A stretch of 64,000 bases of DNA from Thuidium tamariscinum (taxonomy: Eukaryota > Streptophyta > Bryopsida > Hypnales > Thuidiaceae), in contig OX344750.2 of assembly GCA_947034885.2 (NCBI GenBank), positions 40,844,821 to 40,908,820 of the forward strand, in the 5' to 3' direction. Position numbers and translations under genes: made by a program. Shown one piece after another: positions 23,523 through 34,640 of the stretch. The notes beneath the pieces were generated by a model. That model did not search any database. It was not told the origin of the DNA and saw nothing but the letters and a program-made list of their open reading frames with translations. Position 1 is the first letter of the stretch; every line of letters starts with the position of its first letter.

Positions 23523-25333
23523 CTACAAATGCGCGTCCTCCATTCTTTCGTGCAGAATGAACTTCTTCAGAAAGCCCCACAGAACGGCCTTCACCTTGAG
23601 AGCTGGAAACGGCGGCTGGAATATCAAACTGGCCAACTGCGTGCGAATTCCTAATGGATCGATGTGGGGACCAATTGCCTGGAGCCACAGTCAGGAGAAC
23701 GATTACATACTTTAGCCCAAATATAATCACAAGCCACATCCACCAATTCTTCAAGTGACCTTTGAAATAATCGAAACGAAAGCTCTCGAAGTATTCAAAA
23801 TGAAGTTTTTTGGAATGTATGAAACGTGGAAGGGTTTTGAAGGTTTTGAAACGAGTAAGCCTCAGCTTCTAGGTCAAACACAGAGATGGGTACCATTAGA
23901 TTATTACGGGCGGGGGCTCTCAAATCATTAAAAAAACTGATCCTAAACCCTGTCATCTTTTCCAATACAATCAGGTCAGCTTCACTTCGCAAAATGAGTG
24001 ACAGAGAATTCTAGAGAAAAATCCGTGATGGAGAACTCGGCTTCGAATGGAAATCACAAGTTCGGTACCATCAATCGTGATTCTCACGAGATCCCAGTGT
24101 GTGGCCAATTGCAAATCACCCCATAAACTTGAGTATTAGGCAAATTCGGGTGTAATTAGGGGAACGACAGTTGAGGATTCAAACCTGCACTCGACTGCTT
24201 GTTCGCTCGTTCGATAATCGGTGAAACGCAGCATTCGCCCACAAGATCTGCCCCCGGGCGTCAGTTAACAAAACGGCCTCACAAGAGGCGCCGTGGCGCT
24301 GCTCCAAGTCGCGCGCGTCCACGGTCGCCAAGGTGGAGTGTACGGGCGTCACGGGCGTCACGGGCATCACGGGCGAGATTTCCAACCCCCGTCCCGTACT
24401 AGACATGGTCAAGCTGATGTTCAAATCGCTGCTCGTGGCGGCCGGCGGCGTCTCCAACGTCGTCGTGGCCCACCGCGCCTCAGGCCTTAGCAGCGAAAGC
24501 GTGGAGAGCGCGGACGACGACGACGACGCGCGCGCATTCACGTTCGAGGGCGTGTCAGGAAGAAGCGACAGCGTCACGACGTCCGACTTGTCGCTGTCCT
24601 CCGCGGAGCAAACCTCGCTCTCAGTCCCAAAACTAATGGACAGGGACTGTCCAGCTTTTACAAATTGAGATTCGCGCGATTGAAATAAGCGAGAGACTAA
24701 GATTTCATGCTCGCTGGATTGCAAGCGCGCGGCTGCGCGCTCCATGAATCCTCTGTCGTCATGCGCGGCGCCCACGTGAAGCCCCAAAGCGACGTCTTCA
24801 CGCGGCGATTGCGTCCCGGCGGAGAGCGACAGCGACACCGAGACGTCGCGGGGGTCGAAGCTGTCGTGAAAGCGCTGCCAGCCGCCCGGGCCGAACTTCT
24901 GCGCGACGCCCTCGGGGAGGAGCGGCGTGAGGTGGTAACCGTGAAGCTCCGCCGCGGGCGCTTGAATCGACTCTTCGGGCTTCGCTCTCTGCGGCTGCTG
25001 CTTCTTCTTCCCCACTCTCGTGACAGACGAGTCTGGTGGGCGCTTCCGGGAGCGCTTGCTGGACTTGTAATCGGTGGTGCTGGCATTGTCTGTGGACAGA
25101 GTCGAGACGGAATGCGTGTCTGTGGTGGTCTGGTCGGCGCTAACGCCCGCGACGGGCTTTGGCGCGATGGGGCGGTACCGCGACAGGATGTGTTTGGTTT
25201 TGGCGCTTCCTGGTTGTTGTTGTTGCAAGCTCACGGGGCTCATCGCGACAAATCCCGTGTATGGTAACCCTGACGGTAAATGCTTCTGCGTCTCCCTCAT
25301 CCTCGGAGTTTGTCTATGCACGACGGTGCCCAT
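23523..25333 (-). CDS. SRYRPIAPKP-motif protein, probable DUF7950 family, C-terminally truncated
   Basis: Two exons on the minus strand: 25333-24185 and 23678-23523 (intron 506 bases, CAG|GTTT ... CCAG|GCA), giving 434 residues. It is clearly paralogous to the gene at 51849-53955. Shared features in order: SRYRPIAPKP near the start, an STLST-type Ser/Thr tract, Lys/Arg-rich NLS-like segment, FGPGGWQRFHDSFD, VSVSLSLS, FMERAA, VTLSLLPDTPS, TLSLLR, DLNISLTMSS, AVLLTDARGQILWANAAF, then exon 2 IGPHIDPLGIRTQLASL and AVLWGFLKKFILHE. Similarity ends at that HE; a stop follows eight codons later, so about 170 residues of the paralogue are absent and I do not find them downstream. The family assignment is from memory of the RYRPIAPKP motif; molecular function is unknown. 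The Leu/Ser repeats resemble EAR-like motifs and suggest a nuclear protein (inference). Alternative in-frame ATGs lie at MRETQ and MSPVS. It may be a pseudogene or may use an unseen splice. Confidence 0.7.
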
Positions 25334-28299
25334 CCACTCGCAACCTGGAAACCCCAAAATCTGCGTTCACGACCGTCCCCAATACAGTCCTACTCGCCCG
25401 CTCCAAACAGTAAGATTTTCAATTGGTGTAAAATGAAACACCCTCCATTCAATATCACAAGCTCGTAATGCAAGATGCCATCTGCACTCGCAGGCCGTAC
25501 GGTCTAAGCTTCACATGTTCCTGCTCATTCCAACAGAAACGTGAGTTTACGATACAAATTCAAAGAAGCTACAGCTGCAAAAGAGCTACGAGTCCTCCAA
25601 CGCCACACATCAGCCCCAAAGCACTCTCCTTCGCACATGTTAATGAATCTAGGGTTGACGATTAGCTATTCTGCCAAAATAATTATTGTCTCCAACGCCA
25701 CACAAGGACACACTGTCAACTAACCAAGGTGGCGCAAATTACCAACGAGAAATGAAGATCGCACTCCATCCCCACAGGCAAGATGCGAAACCCAAAACCT
25801 TCACATCGCTGCAATTTCCTGCTCGCCGAGATACCCAGAGGGAGAACCTCAGACCCTCAATCGCATTCGGAGATCACAGACCCCTTCGGAGGTTGCACGT
25901 GCACAGCACGATCTCCACGAAGTCCGCAACGGAAGGCACCTCGGCGATGGAGCTTCACGGCCAATTGGCAAGAGAGGCAACCCTCGAAAGCAATAATCTT
26001 CGAATGCCCACCAAGGACACCTGTCCTAGCGCAAAGTACAAGATGCACAATCGCAGACGACAAGCCAAAGAGCACATGAATCCAAACCAAAAAGATGGCC
26101 AAGGGAGGCAGCTGCGGCACACAAATCCCTCCTCCAGCAGGGGCGTCCGTGTGCATGAGTGTGCTTCGTTCGGCGCCTGCGACGACCGATCCTCAACTTC
26201 CGTCCACTTGTCCTCGTGGAGTCCTCTTCCGTCCATTGTCCGACGTGGTTTCATCCACTTGTTGTCCCATCCCGGAGGGCCCATTACGGAGGGCCCATTA
26301 TTTCTACTTATTAGCGAGGGGGGCCTTTCATGCTTGCATAAAGGACCCCCCAAAAAATTTGAAATTTTACATGGAAGTATGTGATAGTTGCAAGAGGAGA
26401 TGTGTTACAAATCTCCTTTAGTTTATAACGTCAAATCACAATGGACTCCAAATGCAAACATAAAATATACTTAATGGAAAAATCATTTTACAAAAATTCA
26501 AACCACCCAACCATAGAGAGATCAATCTCCCAAAAGATCATCTTCTCACTTCCAAACTTTGTCTTATAATGGAGATTATCAATAAAGACTACCAATCTTT
26601 AAGATAGTCTAGGATTAACTTTCTCTCTTTCTCTTTCAATCTTTAGTTCTATCTAAAATCATCCATTAAAGTAAAAGTCCTAGTTCCCTTCTCCAATTAT
26701 ATCCTATTAAATTATATCATATCCAAATCTTCATCTTCTATTTGGAGTTATCTAACTCCAAGTTCCAATGTGTTTATTTAGTGTACTAGTACATAAATCT
26801 ACCATCTTAAGATATCTATCTCCGGGCAATCTCTACTTATTCACTAGTGCACATTCCATCATAAATTAGTTCATGATCATACATCAATGCATTCATCCCT
26901 CAAAGGTCATGACGGCAAGATGATTGGAATTGTTGGCCAACAAAATTTTAGAACAAGGCTCCTTAAGATTTCTATAAAACTATTTTTTATAATGGATTTG
27001 AACTTTGGTTTGTTTTTTGTCTAACAACAAGGCAAAGCTACTTTTAAAATGTAGCTCTTCTCTCCTTCTATATAAATGAAAACATCTTAGAATATAAGAT
27101 AGTAAATTTTGGATTTGGAATGCTCAAAAATTCATTTCCAATTTAGGTGTAGTTCAAAAGTTGGCTCTTATATCAACTTGTAGAATTCACTTTTTTTTAT
27201 ACACTTGATCAAGTTGAATTTCATCCAACTAATAAAGTATAATAATAAACCTACTAAAGTTTACTAACAGAACATCCAAATTGTATGGAATAACATTATG
27301 AGGAAACTAACCTTCTAAAGATGAAACTTTCTCATCAATAAATAGTATCTATATATATACTTAATTACTAATTGTACAAATTAAAAATAGTAGTATATTG
27401 CTTCTTAAATATCTAGCAAATATAAGATAGAAGTACCTAATTCAACTTGTACATCAACTTAAATAAATAGTTTTGGATCTTTTCATTTCATATTGTTGAT
27501 TCATATTCCCTTTGTTTCTAAAAAATATTCATGTTTATTTTGTAAAACACCAAGGAAACATAGGACTTTTTATAAACAACAGGTGTATATACAATATTTT
27601 ACATTTTTCTCTAAACCAATTTCTTTTGTGGACAAGAATTGAGGTATATATCCAAAATAGCATCCAATCTAATTGTCCCCTTTGTTTATTCTAATGTAGT
27701 AAAATTGTATATGGATAGAATTGGAATTCAAAGGAAGTGGAATTGGGTTGAATAGTCTCACTTTATTAACTTCCAAAGAGTGTCTCTACTTAGTTTAGAC
27801 ATATAATCTTTCATTTTTCCATCATGAGAAAGTGGAAGGTTTTTAGATTATCATTACAACCATGTAGGAAATCCAAAGAATCATCTAAAATTCAAAAAGA
27901 CAAGAATAGTTCCCCCCTAAGAATAAAAATGGGAAGCTATATGTTTTTGCTTTAACCACCTAAATTTCTCTTTTAAAAAAAATGGGATCGACTAAAATAC
28001 CTATGAAAAGCTCTTGGATTTATTCATCCATTGCAACAAAAAAATTGTGAAATTGATTAGCCTAACCTACAACACTATTGTAAACATTAAGTATCTAATG
28101 AATGACCAAAGAGTCACTTCATAGAAGACAAAAGTACAAATTTTCATCTTTAGAATTTTGTGGGAGAAGAGGGGTCTTACTCAGTAGTTTGACTACCAAT
28201 GAACATTTTTATTTTTTTATTTTCAATAAAGTCAACAACTTACACTCTATGCAAAAAGATGATTTCTATGCTATCCAATCTTCTCCTTACCAACATTTT

Positions 28300-28545
28300 T
28301 TTCTTTTTGAAAAAGTGACAAGATGACAATCACTTTAAATTTGATGAAGTGTCATATTTTTGCATTCATCCACCCGCTTTAAAACCAAAAAAGCTCTTTT
28401 CAATCATATTCATACATATTTTCATCCAAATTTGACAATTTCATCTATATTTTTGATTGAATTTTTAAAAATTTTAAATTGACCAAAAAAAGGTTACTTT
28501 TGTACAACAAAAAATAGTGCAATCTAGCACTATGGTGCCCCCAAA
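28300..28545 (+). repeat. Dispersed repeat, family C copy 1
   Basis: Shares with 29945-30180 the order GAAAAAGTGACAAGATGACAATCACTTTAAATTTG, CATTCATCC, TTTTCATCCAAATTTG (a CATCC-rich block) and a final GCAATCTAGCAC / ACAATCTGGCCG. More distant relatives are at 34435-34640 and 45165-45420. Non-coding. Confidence 0.55.
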
Positions 28546-28559
28546 AGAGCCAGTCTTTC

Positions 28560-29480
28560 TAGGGCTAAATTAGGGCTGGTTTCCATTGGGGGCCTGGACG
28601 TCCAAGCTTGAACCTCCAAGCAGAGGTCTGGTCCCTCCAGGTGGGGGTCCAGTCCCTCCAAGTCTGTAGGCGGGGGTCGCAGGACCTAGAGGCTTGAGGG
28701 GACCTGAACGTCCAACCCTTACTAAATGTCTACAATGCCCACAAATGGATATACCGAGCACGGTACACACCTCCCTTCCCCAGTTCAGTGCGGACTGCAC
28801 GGCACTATCCACTCCCAGTATTTATTTATTCATTCATCCAATTGCGTGGATTCTGTTAGAGGTCCAGTTCCCTCGCTTCCCCGGGAGACGGATGGGGGCG
28901 GAGGGTGGGCCAAGTGGGACTGACGGAGTGGCAGCCAGCCAGGCCAGCCCCCATTGGCGGATGAAACCACGGAAGCACGGAAAGATCGGATGAAAACCCG
29001 GATGAACTGAACTGCCTGCCAGTGGACTGGAAGATCGGATGAACTCCGTCTCGGCCCCCACGCCTGCCATGATGCCCCGTCGGCCGTCGCCGTGTCCTCC
29101 ACCACTCACGCCTCCGCCCCATCCACGGCCACGACGCCTCTGATCCTGCCCGCGGGCGTCTGTGCGCCGTGCGATGCGATTGGGCAGGGAGCGCCTGGCC
29201 CGGCGGCATGTGAAGGGCTGGGAGCCCTGGGTCCCCATTGGTGCGGACCGGGAGTGCACTCAGTGCAGGGTGCGGGCCAATGGGCGAGCGGAATAAGACC
29301 CGCGCACCATCACGGAATCCTATCCAAGTCGGGCCTGGGATTGGCGGGCCAAATCCTTGCCTTGCCGCATCAGCCCATTTGCTGGACTGAATCAGCCTGA
29401 CAGGCCATGCACTGGCGGAGGGGCCGGGAGGAGTTGAGTAGTTTAGTGGAGTTGGAGGGGCTGGGACTCTGGGAGGGAGT
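28560..29480. other. GC-rich island without a recognised gene
   Basis: This island of about 0.9 kb is strongly GC-rich in an AT-rich setting. It contains local direct repeats (GTCCCTCCA near 28630-28660; GAAGATCGGATGAA near 28979 and 29030). Open frames exist on both strands, the longest on the minus strand at 28834-29259, but they are Arg/Gly/Pro-rich and resemble no family, as expected by chance in GC-rich DNA. It could be an unmethylated promoter island or a relic of an inserted segment, and it lies between two family-C repeats. Confidence 0.45.
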
Positions 29481-29735
29481 ATTTTAGTATTATTATTATT
29501 AATTTTTTTTATAATTTTAAATTAATTTTCTTTAAAAACTATTATTAATATATGGGGTTGTTATAATATGGGGTTGGGGAGTTTCTTATTTATTTTGGGG
29601 TGGGGGGAGGAAAAAGCAACTAATTGATTGTTATTCTCATCATCCGTCTGTCCTTTCGAAGGGTATTTCCTTCCAGAGTTTTTAAAAATATCATTTGGGG
29701 TGTGTGCAGAAAGCGATCTTCAGTTCAATGAACCC

Positions 29736-29927
29736 CATAACATTCAGTAGCACATTGTGGCTGTGCCTTTTTTTTACAGTGAAGGGTGTGGCACATTCCA
29801 CAACCAACAGCCTCTCCATCCTCCACATGTCCACTCACTTCAGTAGTTACTGATGAAACACCGTTGGGGTGTTGAATATTCCACACCCTCCAAAAGGCAA
29901 AGCTACCCAATGCTACTGAATGTTATG
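29736..29927 (+). repeat. Long imperfect hairpin, family J
   Basis: CATAACATTCAGTAGCA at 29736-29752 is perfectly complementary to 29911-29927. Pairing continues inwards with bulges (GGCTGTGCC against GGCAAAGCT, GGGTGTGG against CCACACCC), giving arms of about 65 bases round a loop of about 60. The size and imperfect pairing resemble a plant miRNA or siRNA precursor or a small MITE. Only one copy was seen in the window. Confidence 0.6.
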
Positions 29928-29944
29928 CCACTCAAGAACAACCC

Positions 29945-30180
29945 TTTTTTTTTACTTTTTGAGAAAGTGCCAAGATAGCGATCACTTCAAATTTGGTACA
30001 TTGTATTTCTACATTCATCCATCTTTTGGACTTAAAAATACTTTTCTATCATATTTATACACTTTTTCATCCAAATTTGGCAACTTCATCCATATTTTTT
30101 TAAAAACTAGAAAAAAGATTATTTCTATCTGGCGAAAAAAAGACATTTATTTGAAATGGTACAATCTGGCCGGAAAATGA
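29945..30180 (+). repeat. Dispersed repeat, family C copy 2
   Basis: Full copy: TTTTTGAGAAAGTGCCAAG, GCGATCACTTCAAATTTGG, CATTCATCCATC, TTTTTCATCCAAATTTGG, ending in ACAATCTGGCCGG. It serves as the intact reference for the interrupted copy at 33800-34290. Confidence 0.6.
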
Positions 30181-30184
30181 AGGG

Positions 30185-30540
30185 CTGCTCAGAAAGGGAT
30201 TTTTTTTAACAAGGTAGAGGGCTCAGGAATCACCCATCTAAGGGCTGAAACTGAATTTTAGGGAGGTGAGACATATTGAAATCTTTTTCACTATATTTTC
30301 CTTGAAAGACAAGTGGAATTGACATTTAACCCAAGTCGTTTCATATTTTTTGGAGCTTTGTAGAATTAGTTATCAAATTTTGAAGTTGAAAGGGCATAGG
30401 GCTCTAAAATGGTGCCCTAGCTAAAATGTACATTGTCAGTACATTGCTGAAGGCTATGAAAAAGAAACATGTACAAATATTGTACATTTAAGGTAGGGCA
30501 CCATTTTAGAACTCACTCTACCTTTAAGAGCCTTCTACTT
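30185..30540 (-). repeat. Dispersed hairpin repeat, family B copy 4 (reverse)
   Basis: Contains a perfect 17-bp stem: TCTAAAATGGTGCCCTA at 30403-30419 pairs with 30494-30510, with the loop motif TATGAAAAAGAAACATGTAC. The flank TCATATTTTTTGGAGC ... TTATCAAATTTTGAAGTTG is the reverse complement of the tail in copies 1 and 2. Confidence 0.65.
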
Positions 30541-30571
30541 TAAGTTTAGTGACCCTGAAGCATCCAACCAA

Positions 30572-31112
30572 ACTCATCCTGAGAATTGATGATTTTGTAA
30601 AAATCTTCGTAAATAACTATTTGGAAGAAATATTTTGGAATTGAGATGCAATTGAAAGCTGTAGAATTTGAATTCTAGACTCTATTCATATAATTAGATT
30701 TACCAATGTTATCATCAATATTTTTCAATAAATTTTGAAAGGAAAAATTTGAAATTGATTCAAAATTCAATTACAAGCAAAATATTGTACTCTAGAGAAA
30801 TTTTTTGAGTAAATTTTTTGGAAAGAATTTGAAATGAGGTTTGCTTGACATAGTGATTTTTTGGAAATTATGTGTTCTTTGATTATATGACCTCATTTTT
30901 ACAAATTTAGGTTTGAACTAGAGTCAATGCAATTTTGGCTTGGTCAACTACTTGAAAAACTTCCACATTTGTAATTTTAGAAAAATATGTACACTACTAA
31001 CCTCCAATATAACCTTCAAATAGGACAACAACTTCATGGAGTATCTCTCAAAATGAGGATGACTTTCATCCAAGTTGTAATGAGAAAGGAATTTAATTTT
31101 CAATCTATACAT
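30572..31112 (+). repeat. Dispersed repeat, family E copy 1
   Basis: A segment of about 540 bp is present in direct orientation at 57722-58262. Strong blocks are TATTTTGGAATTGAGATGCAA, GATGCAATTTTGGCTTGGTCAA-type sequence, and CATTTGTAATTTT..AAAAATATGTAC. Non-coding. Confidence 0.65.
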
Positions 31113-31143
31113 TGTCTAGAAATTGGACATTGGAGCTCTTCAA

Positions 31144-31220
31144 GGTTGGCATGCATTAAATATTGTAATTGAAACTAACGTGGCGCAACTGAATTTATCC
31201 CAAGATAAACACTGAAATTT
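31144..31220 (+). repeat. Short dispersed repeat, family I copy 1
   Basis: GAAACTAACGTGGCGCAACTG and AAACACTGAA match 63911-63998 at the right edge of the window, where the copy is less decayed (GGCGCAGCTGAAGTTACCCC). Confidence 0.5.
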
Positions 31221-33142
31221 TGTATTTTTTTCAAATTTATTTTTTTCAAATTCAGAATCCATATTTAGATTCGGAGACCCCAAATTAGCTAGGAAAGACC
31301 TTGACACAACCAAACAACCCAAAAAACATAAATCCCAAAATCCTTATCAAACCCTAGTAAAATAAGTTTTACATGCGGGGGGCTTGATTTACCTATGCCA
31401 CATCAAGTTCGTTTACAAGATTTAACATCTTGCTTCAAGGTTAAGGTTGAGGTGCTTAGTTTTGGGTAACTTTTAAGCATTTTAGCCTATAGAATATAAG
31501 AAATTCATTGAGAAATCAAGCTTAACGTGTGCAAACATAAAGATGAAGAATGCAAGGAAAAAAAGAAAAATCTTTTTTTTAATCAAGAAGGAATATTTTA
31601 CTCAATATAAATGTACCAGATTTTTTTATTGAAACCCATTGTGATGTCATAAATTCACCTATTACAATTAACTTTAGTGTTTTCTTCTAAGCCAGGATTG
31701 AAGAGAGATGAGTGGATAAGGAGATACAAGTAGAGAATCTTTTTCATTGAATAGTACATATAGGTCTCATTGATGATAAGTCACCCTATAATCCATTATA
31801 TGGGGAAGTGTCAAAAATAGGTAGTTCTACTTTAGAGGTCGTTGCATCTTCTTCTCCTTGGCTTCTTAATCTTTGGAAACTAGGGATGCAACACTCTCTC
31901 ATTAGCTTGCAAAGCTTGCAAGAGGTCCTCTAAAGATTTAGAATGGAAATTCTTCTATTCCGTAGGAGAAAAATGGATGTAAAAAAGTTTGGTATACAAA
32001 TGTTTTACCGTCAAAGTGCCACTTTTTATCCTTGAATTTACACTGAATTGTTATATATGCATTGGAATAGATAAATGCATGATAAATGTTGGATCACTAA
32101 AAAAACTAATTACATTAATCTTCAATTGCACATAAACACTTCTCTCTATTTTCCATCCTCATATCTCGATACAACACTCAAAGAGGGGTCACACGTTCTT
32201 CATGGAGGAAGGCTTTTGATTAGCTTGTCTTTTACTCAATATCTCCTATTTCATCATAGAAGTTTCTCTTTTCAAACAAGGTGTGATAACACCTTGATTC
32301 TATAGTACAAAAAATGTAGAAGATGACAATCCGTATATCCATCTGATTATGTATTCATTCATCTAAATGGAGTGATACTTTGAATCTTTTGTCAACAATT
32401 TAATCCTTTGCAATAGGAAAAATATAAATCATCTAATATATATTTAAAGAGACATACACATATATATCATCCAATACATATAGATCCCTAAATTGATTTG
32501 TAACACTTCCAAATGAATAACCAATTGTATCCCTAAACCCCATCCCTTTTAATCTATCTTTCTTTATGTTTTTATTTTCATGATTTTAATTAGTTCATCT
32601 TAGAGAGGCAATACAAAAAACAATCTTCATTGTGCCATTATCACAACCAAAATCAAAGTGAAAGTACTTTTCTAATTTTTTCTAATCTAGATAAAAAAAA
32701 AATAGAGAAAATAACCGTACTTAGTTCTTCAAAAATTGGTTCAATATCAATACCTTATGACAAAAACCTGTAGTTTTTGTTTGTTTTGTTTGTTACATTG
32801 AGATCTCTTGAATTGTCCATCCCCAAGCCAAGTTCTTGGTATTGTCAGAAAACTCTTGACAAAGAGGGATGTATTGGCCCTGTTTTCTAGCATTTGGACC
32901 TATAGTAAAAAGTTATGAACTTTTGAGTTATTTTTTATCCTAAAAAATTGGAAAATTACTTTTACTTTTGTTTTGGGTGGCAAAACTCAAAAAGTTTCCC
33001 GCATACTGCCCACTGTTTCCTTCCCCCTGCCCGGGTATTTCTTGCCTTCCATTGGTCGCACACTCATGCTGCCCCTGTTCCCCCATCCACTCCTTTGCAC
33101 CTTTTCCCGGCCCTTCGTCCGCCTCGGTTTTTGATTTGTCTG

Positions 33143-33322
33143 TTTCCAACGTGGCAAGCAGGGATTGGAAGGATTAACGCGACTACGTTTCCAACGTGGC
33201 AGTCAGGGATTGGAAGGATTAACGGAGCTGTGTTTCCAACGTGGCAAGCAGGGATTGGAAGGATTAACGGGGTTGTGTTTCCAAAGTGGCAAGCAGGGAT
33301 TGGAAGGATTAACGGGGTTGTG
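33143..33322 (+). repeat. 45-bp minisatellite, four units
   Basis: Four tandem units start at 33143, 33188, 33233 and 33278, each beginning TTTCCAACGTGGCA (fourth unit TTTCCAAAGTGGCA) and containing GGGATTGGAAGGATTAACG. Because 45 is a multiple of three, all frames keep phase; one plus frame (32948-33409) reads FPTWQAGIGRIN repeatedly. I do not regard that frame as a gene: no homology, no clear start context and AT-rich flanks. Confidence 0.9.
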
Positions 33323-33486
33323 TCGTTGGTTCATGTGTTCGATTGCTGCCATGCAGCCCTTTGTTTGGGGCACCGTGGGGCCAGATTGCACCATTTCAAA
33401 ATAAACTAGGATGGCCCGTGCCGTTGCCACGGTCCGGAAAAACAACAGAATAAATAATTTTCTAATTTTTTTAATGTATAGAAACT

Positions 33487-33770
33487 TCAAAATTCAATAA
33501 CTTTCATGCCGTAGGTTGGAACACCATAAATCAAAGCCCATGCACCCCTCCTCGCCGAGGGCTTTCCGACGGTACCAAACATGCACCTAGGGGACTCACG
33601 GTCCGGGAGATCTCAACGTAACATATAGAAAATTCAAAATTCAATAACTTTCATGCCGTAGGTTGGAACACCATGAATCAAAGCCCGTGCACCCCTCCTT
33701 GCCGAGGGCTTTCCAACGGTACCAAACACGCACCCGGGGGACTCACGGTCCGGGAGATCTCAACGTAACA
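33487..33770 (+). repeat. 147-bp tandem duplication, GC-rich
   Basis: Two units begin TCAAAATTCAATAACTTTC at 33487 and 33634 (period 147). They share CATGCCGTAGGTTGGAACACC, GCCGAGGGCTTTCC and ACTCACGGTCCGGGAGATCTC and differ mainly by C/T and G/A changes. The preceding bases at about 33405-33440 include a GCCCGTGCCGTTGCCACGG hairpin-like motif, so the duplication may belong to a larger repeat unit. Non-coding. Confidence 0.85.
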
Positions 33771-33799
33771 AACAAACATCCAAACAAACAGCTTATCTT

Positions 33800-34290
33800 C
33801 ATAGGAGGATGTCTTTTTTTTCGCTAGATGAAAGTAATCTTTTTTCGTCGGAAATTTTTCAGTTCTCTTTCAAACATGGATGAAGTTGCCAAATTTGGAT
33901 GAAAAAGTGTATGAATATGATGGAAAAGTGTTTTTAAGTCTGAAAGACGGATGAATGGAGAAATACAATTGAGTTATTTGTGAAGTCCACCCCACTTTGG
34001 GCATGACTTTTTTTGAAGTTGAGAAGGCAACCATAGTTGAAGCATCAAACTTTTTTGCAAGATACTTATGTCACACAACTTCAAAAGTGGGGACCAAACT
34101 TTTTTAGGCAGCATTTTGATGGAAAAATAAGTTTCATATCCACTTTTTTTTTTACTTTTTTAACTCAACCAGCTTTTTCACAAAACTCATGGGTTTAAAC
34201 CCAAGTTTAGTATACTTTACGAATAACTCAAATGCATTACCAAATTTGAAGTGATCGCCATCTTGGCACTCCTTTCTCAAAAAGTAAAAA
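33800..34290 (-). repeat. Dispersed repeat, family C copy 3, interrupted
   Basis: Reverse copy of 29945-30180. Its two parts, 33800-33970 and about 34230-34290 (CAAATTTGAAGTGATCGCCATCTTGGCAC region), are separated by a 259-bp insertion at 33971-34229. Confidence 0.6.
33971..34229. mobile_element. Small MITE nested in a family-C repeat
   Basis: GAGTTATTTGTGAAG at the left end and CTTTACGAATAACTC at the right end are terminal inverted repeats (13 of 15 pairing). The 259-bp element splits a repeat whose intact copy lies at 29945-30180. There is no coding capacity. The target duplication cannot be fixed by eye. Confidence 0.6.
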
Positions 34291-34434
34291 AAAAGGGTTG
34301 CTCCCATGTGCTCATGTAATTTTTTTTTCACTTCTTCATAACGTAGTTGTTGTTTTGAGTTTCTTTTTTACACTTGTTCTTTATGACTTAGTTTTTTATA
34401 ATCCCACATTCCCACCCTACCAATGTGTTTTTTT

Positions 34435-34640
34435 TTCATTTCTTGTGAAGTATCAAAGTCGCAGTACTTCATTTTATCATGGTGCCCCAAATTTCAACAT
34501 TCATCCATGTATTAGATAGAAAATATCATATTAGTACATAATACATATATATCATCCTATTTTCATTCATTATTAGGTAATTTTACCCAAATACTTTTAA
34601 GAAATTTGAAATTTGTTGGCGATTTCATCTCAAATTTTAT
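34435..34640 (+). repeat. Dispersed repeat, family C copy 4 (divergent subtype)
   Basis: Matches 45165-45420: CAACATTCATCCA, CATTATTAGGTAATTT, GGCGATTTCATCTCAA against GTGATTTCATCTAAG. More distant from copies 1-3. Confidence 0.45.

Noticed and set aside
24185..25086. Open frames on the plus strand (24707-25267) and in another minus frame (24697-25086)
   Set aside because: They overlap the first exon of the minus-strand SRYRPIAPKP gene, whose frame shows strong conservation with its paralogue.
28834..29259. 141-codon minus-strand frame in the GC-rich island
   Set aside because: The translation is Arg/Gly/Pro-rich without domain or homologue known to me, other frames are also open, and no splice-supported continuation is seen.
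32948..33409. 153-codon frame through the 45-bp minisatellite as a gene
   Set aside because: It is open only because the repeat period is a multiple of three; there is no start context, no homologue and no flanking coding signal. Kept as a repeat and a finding.
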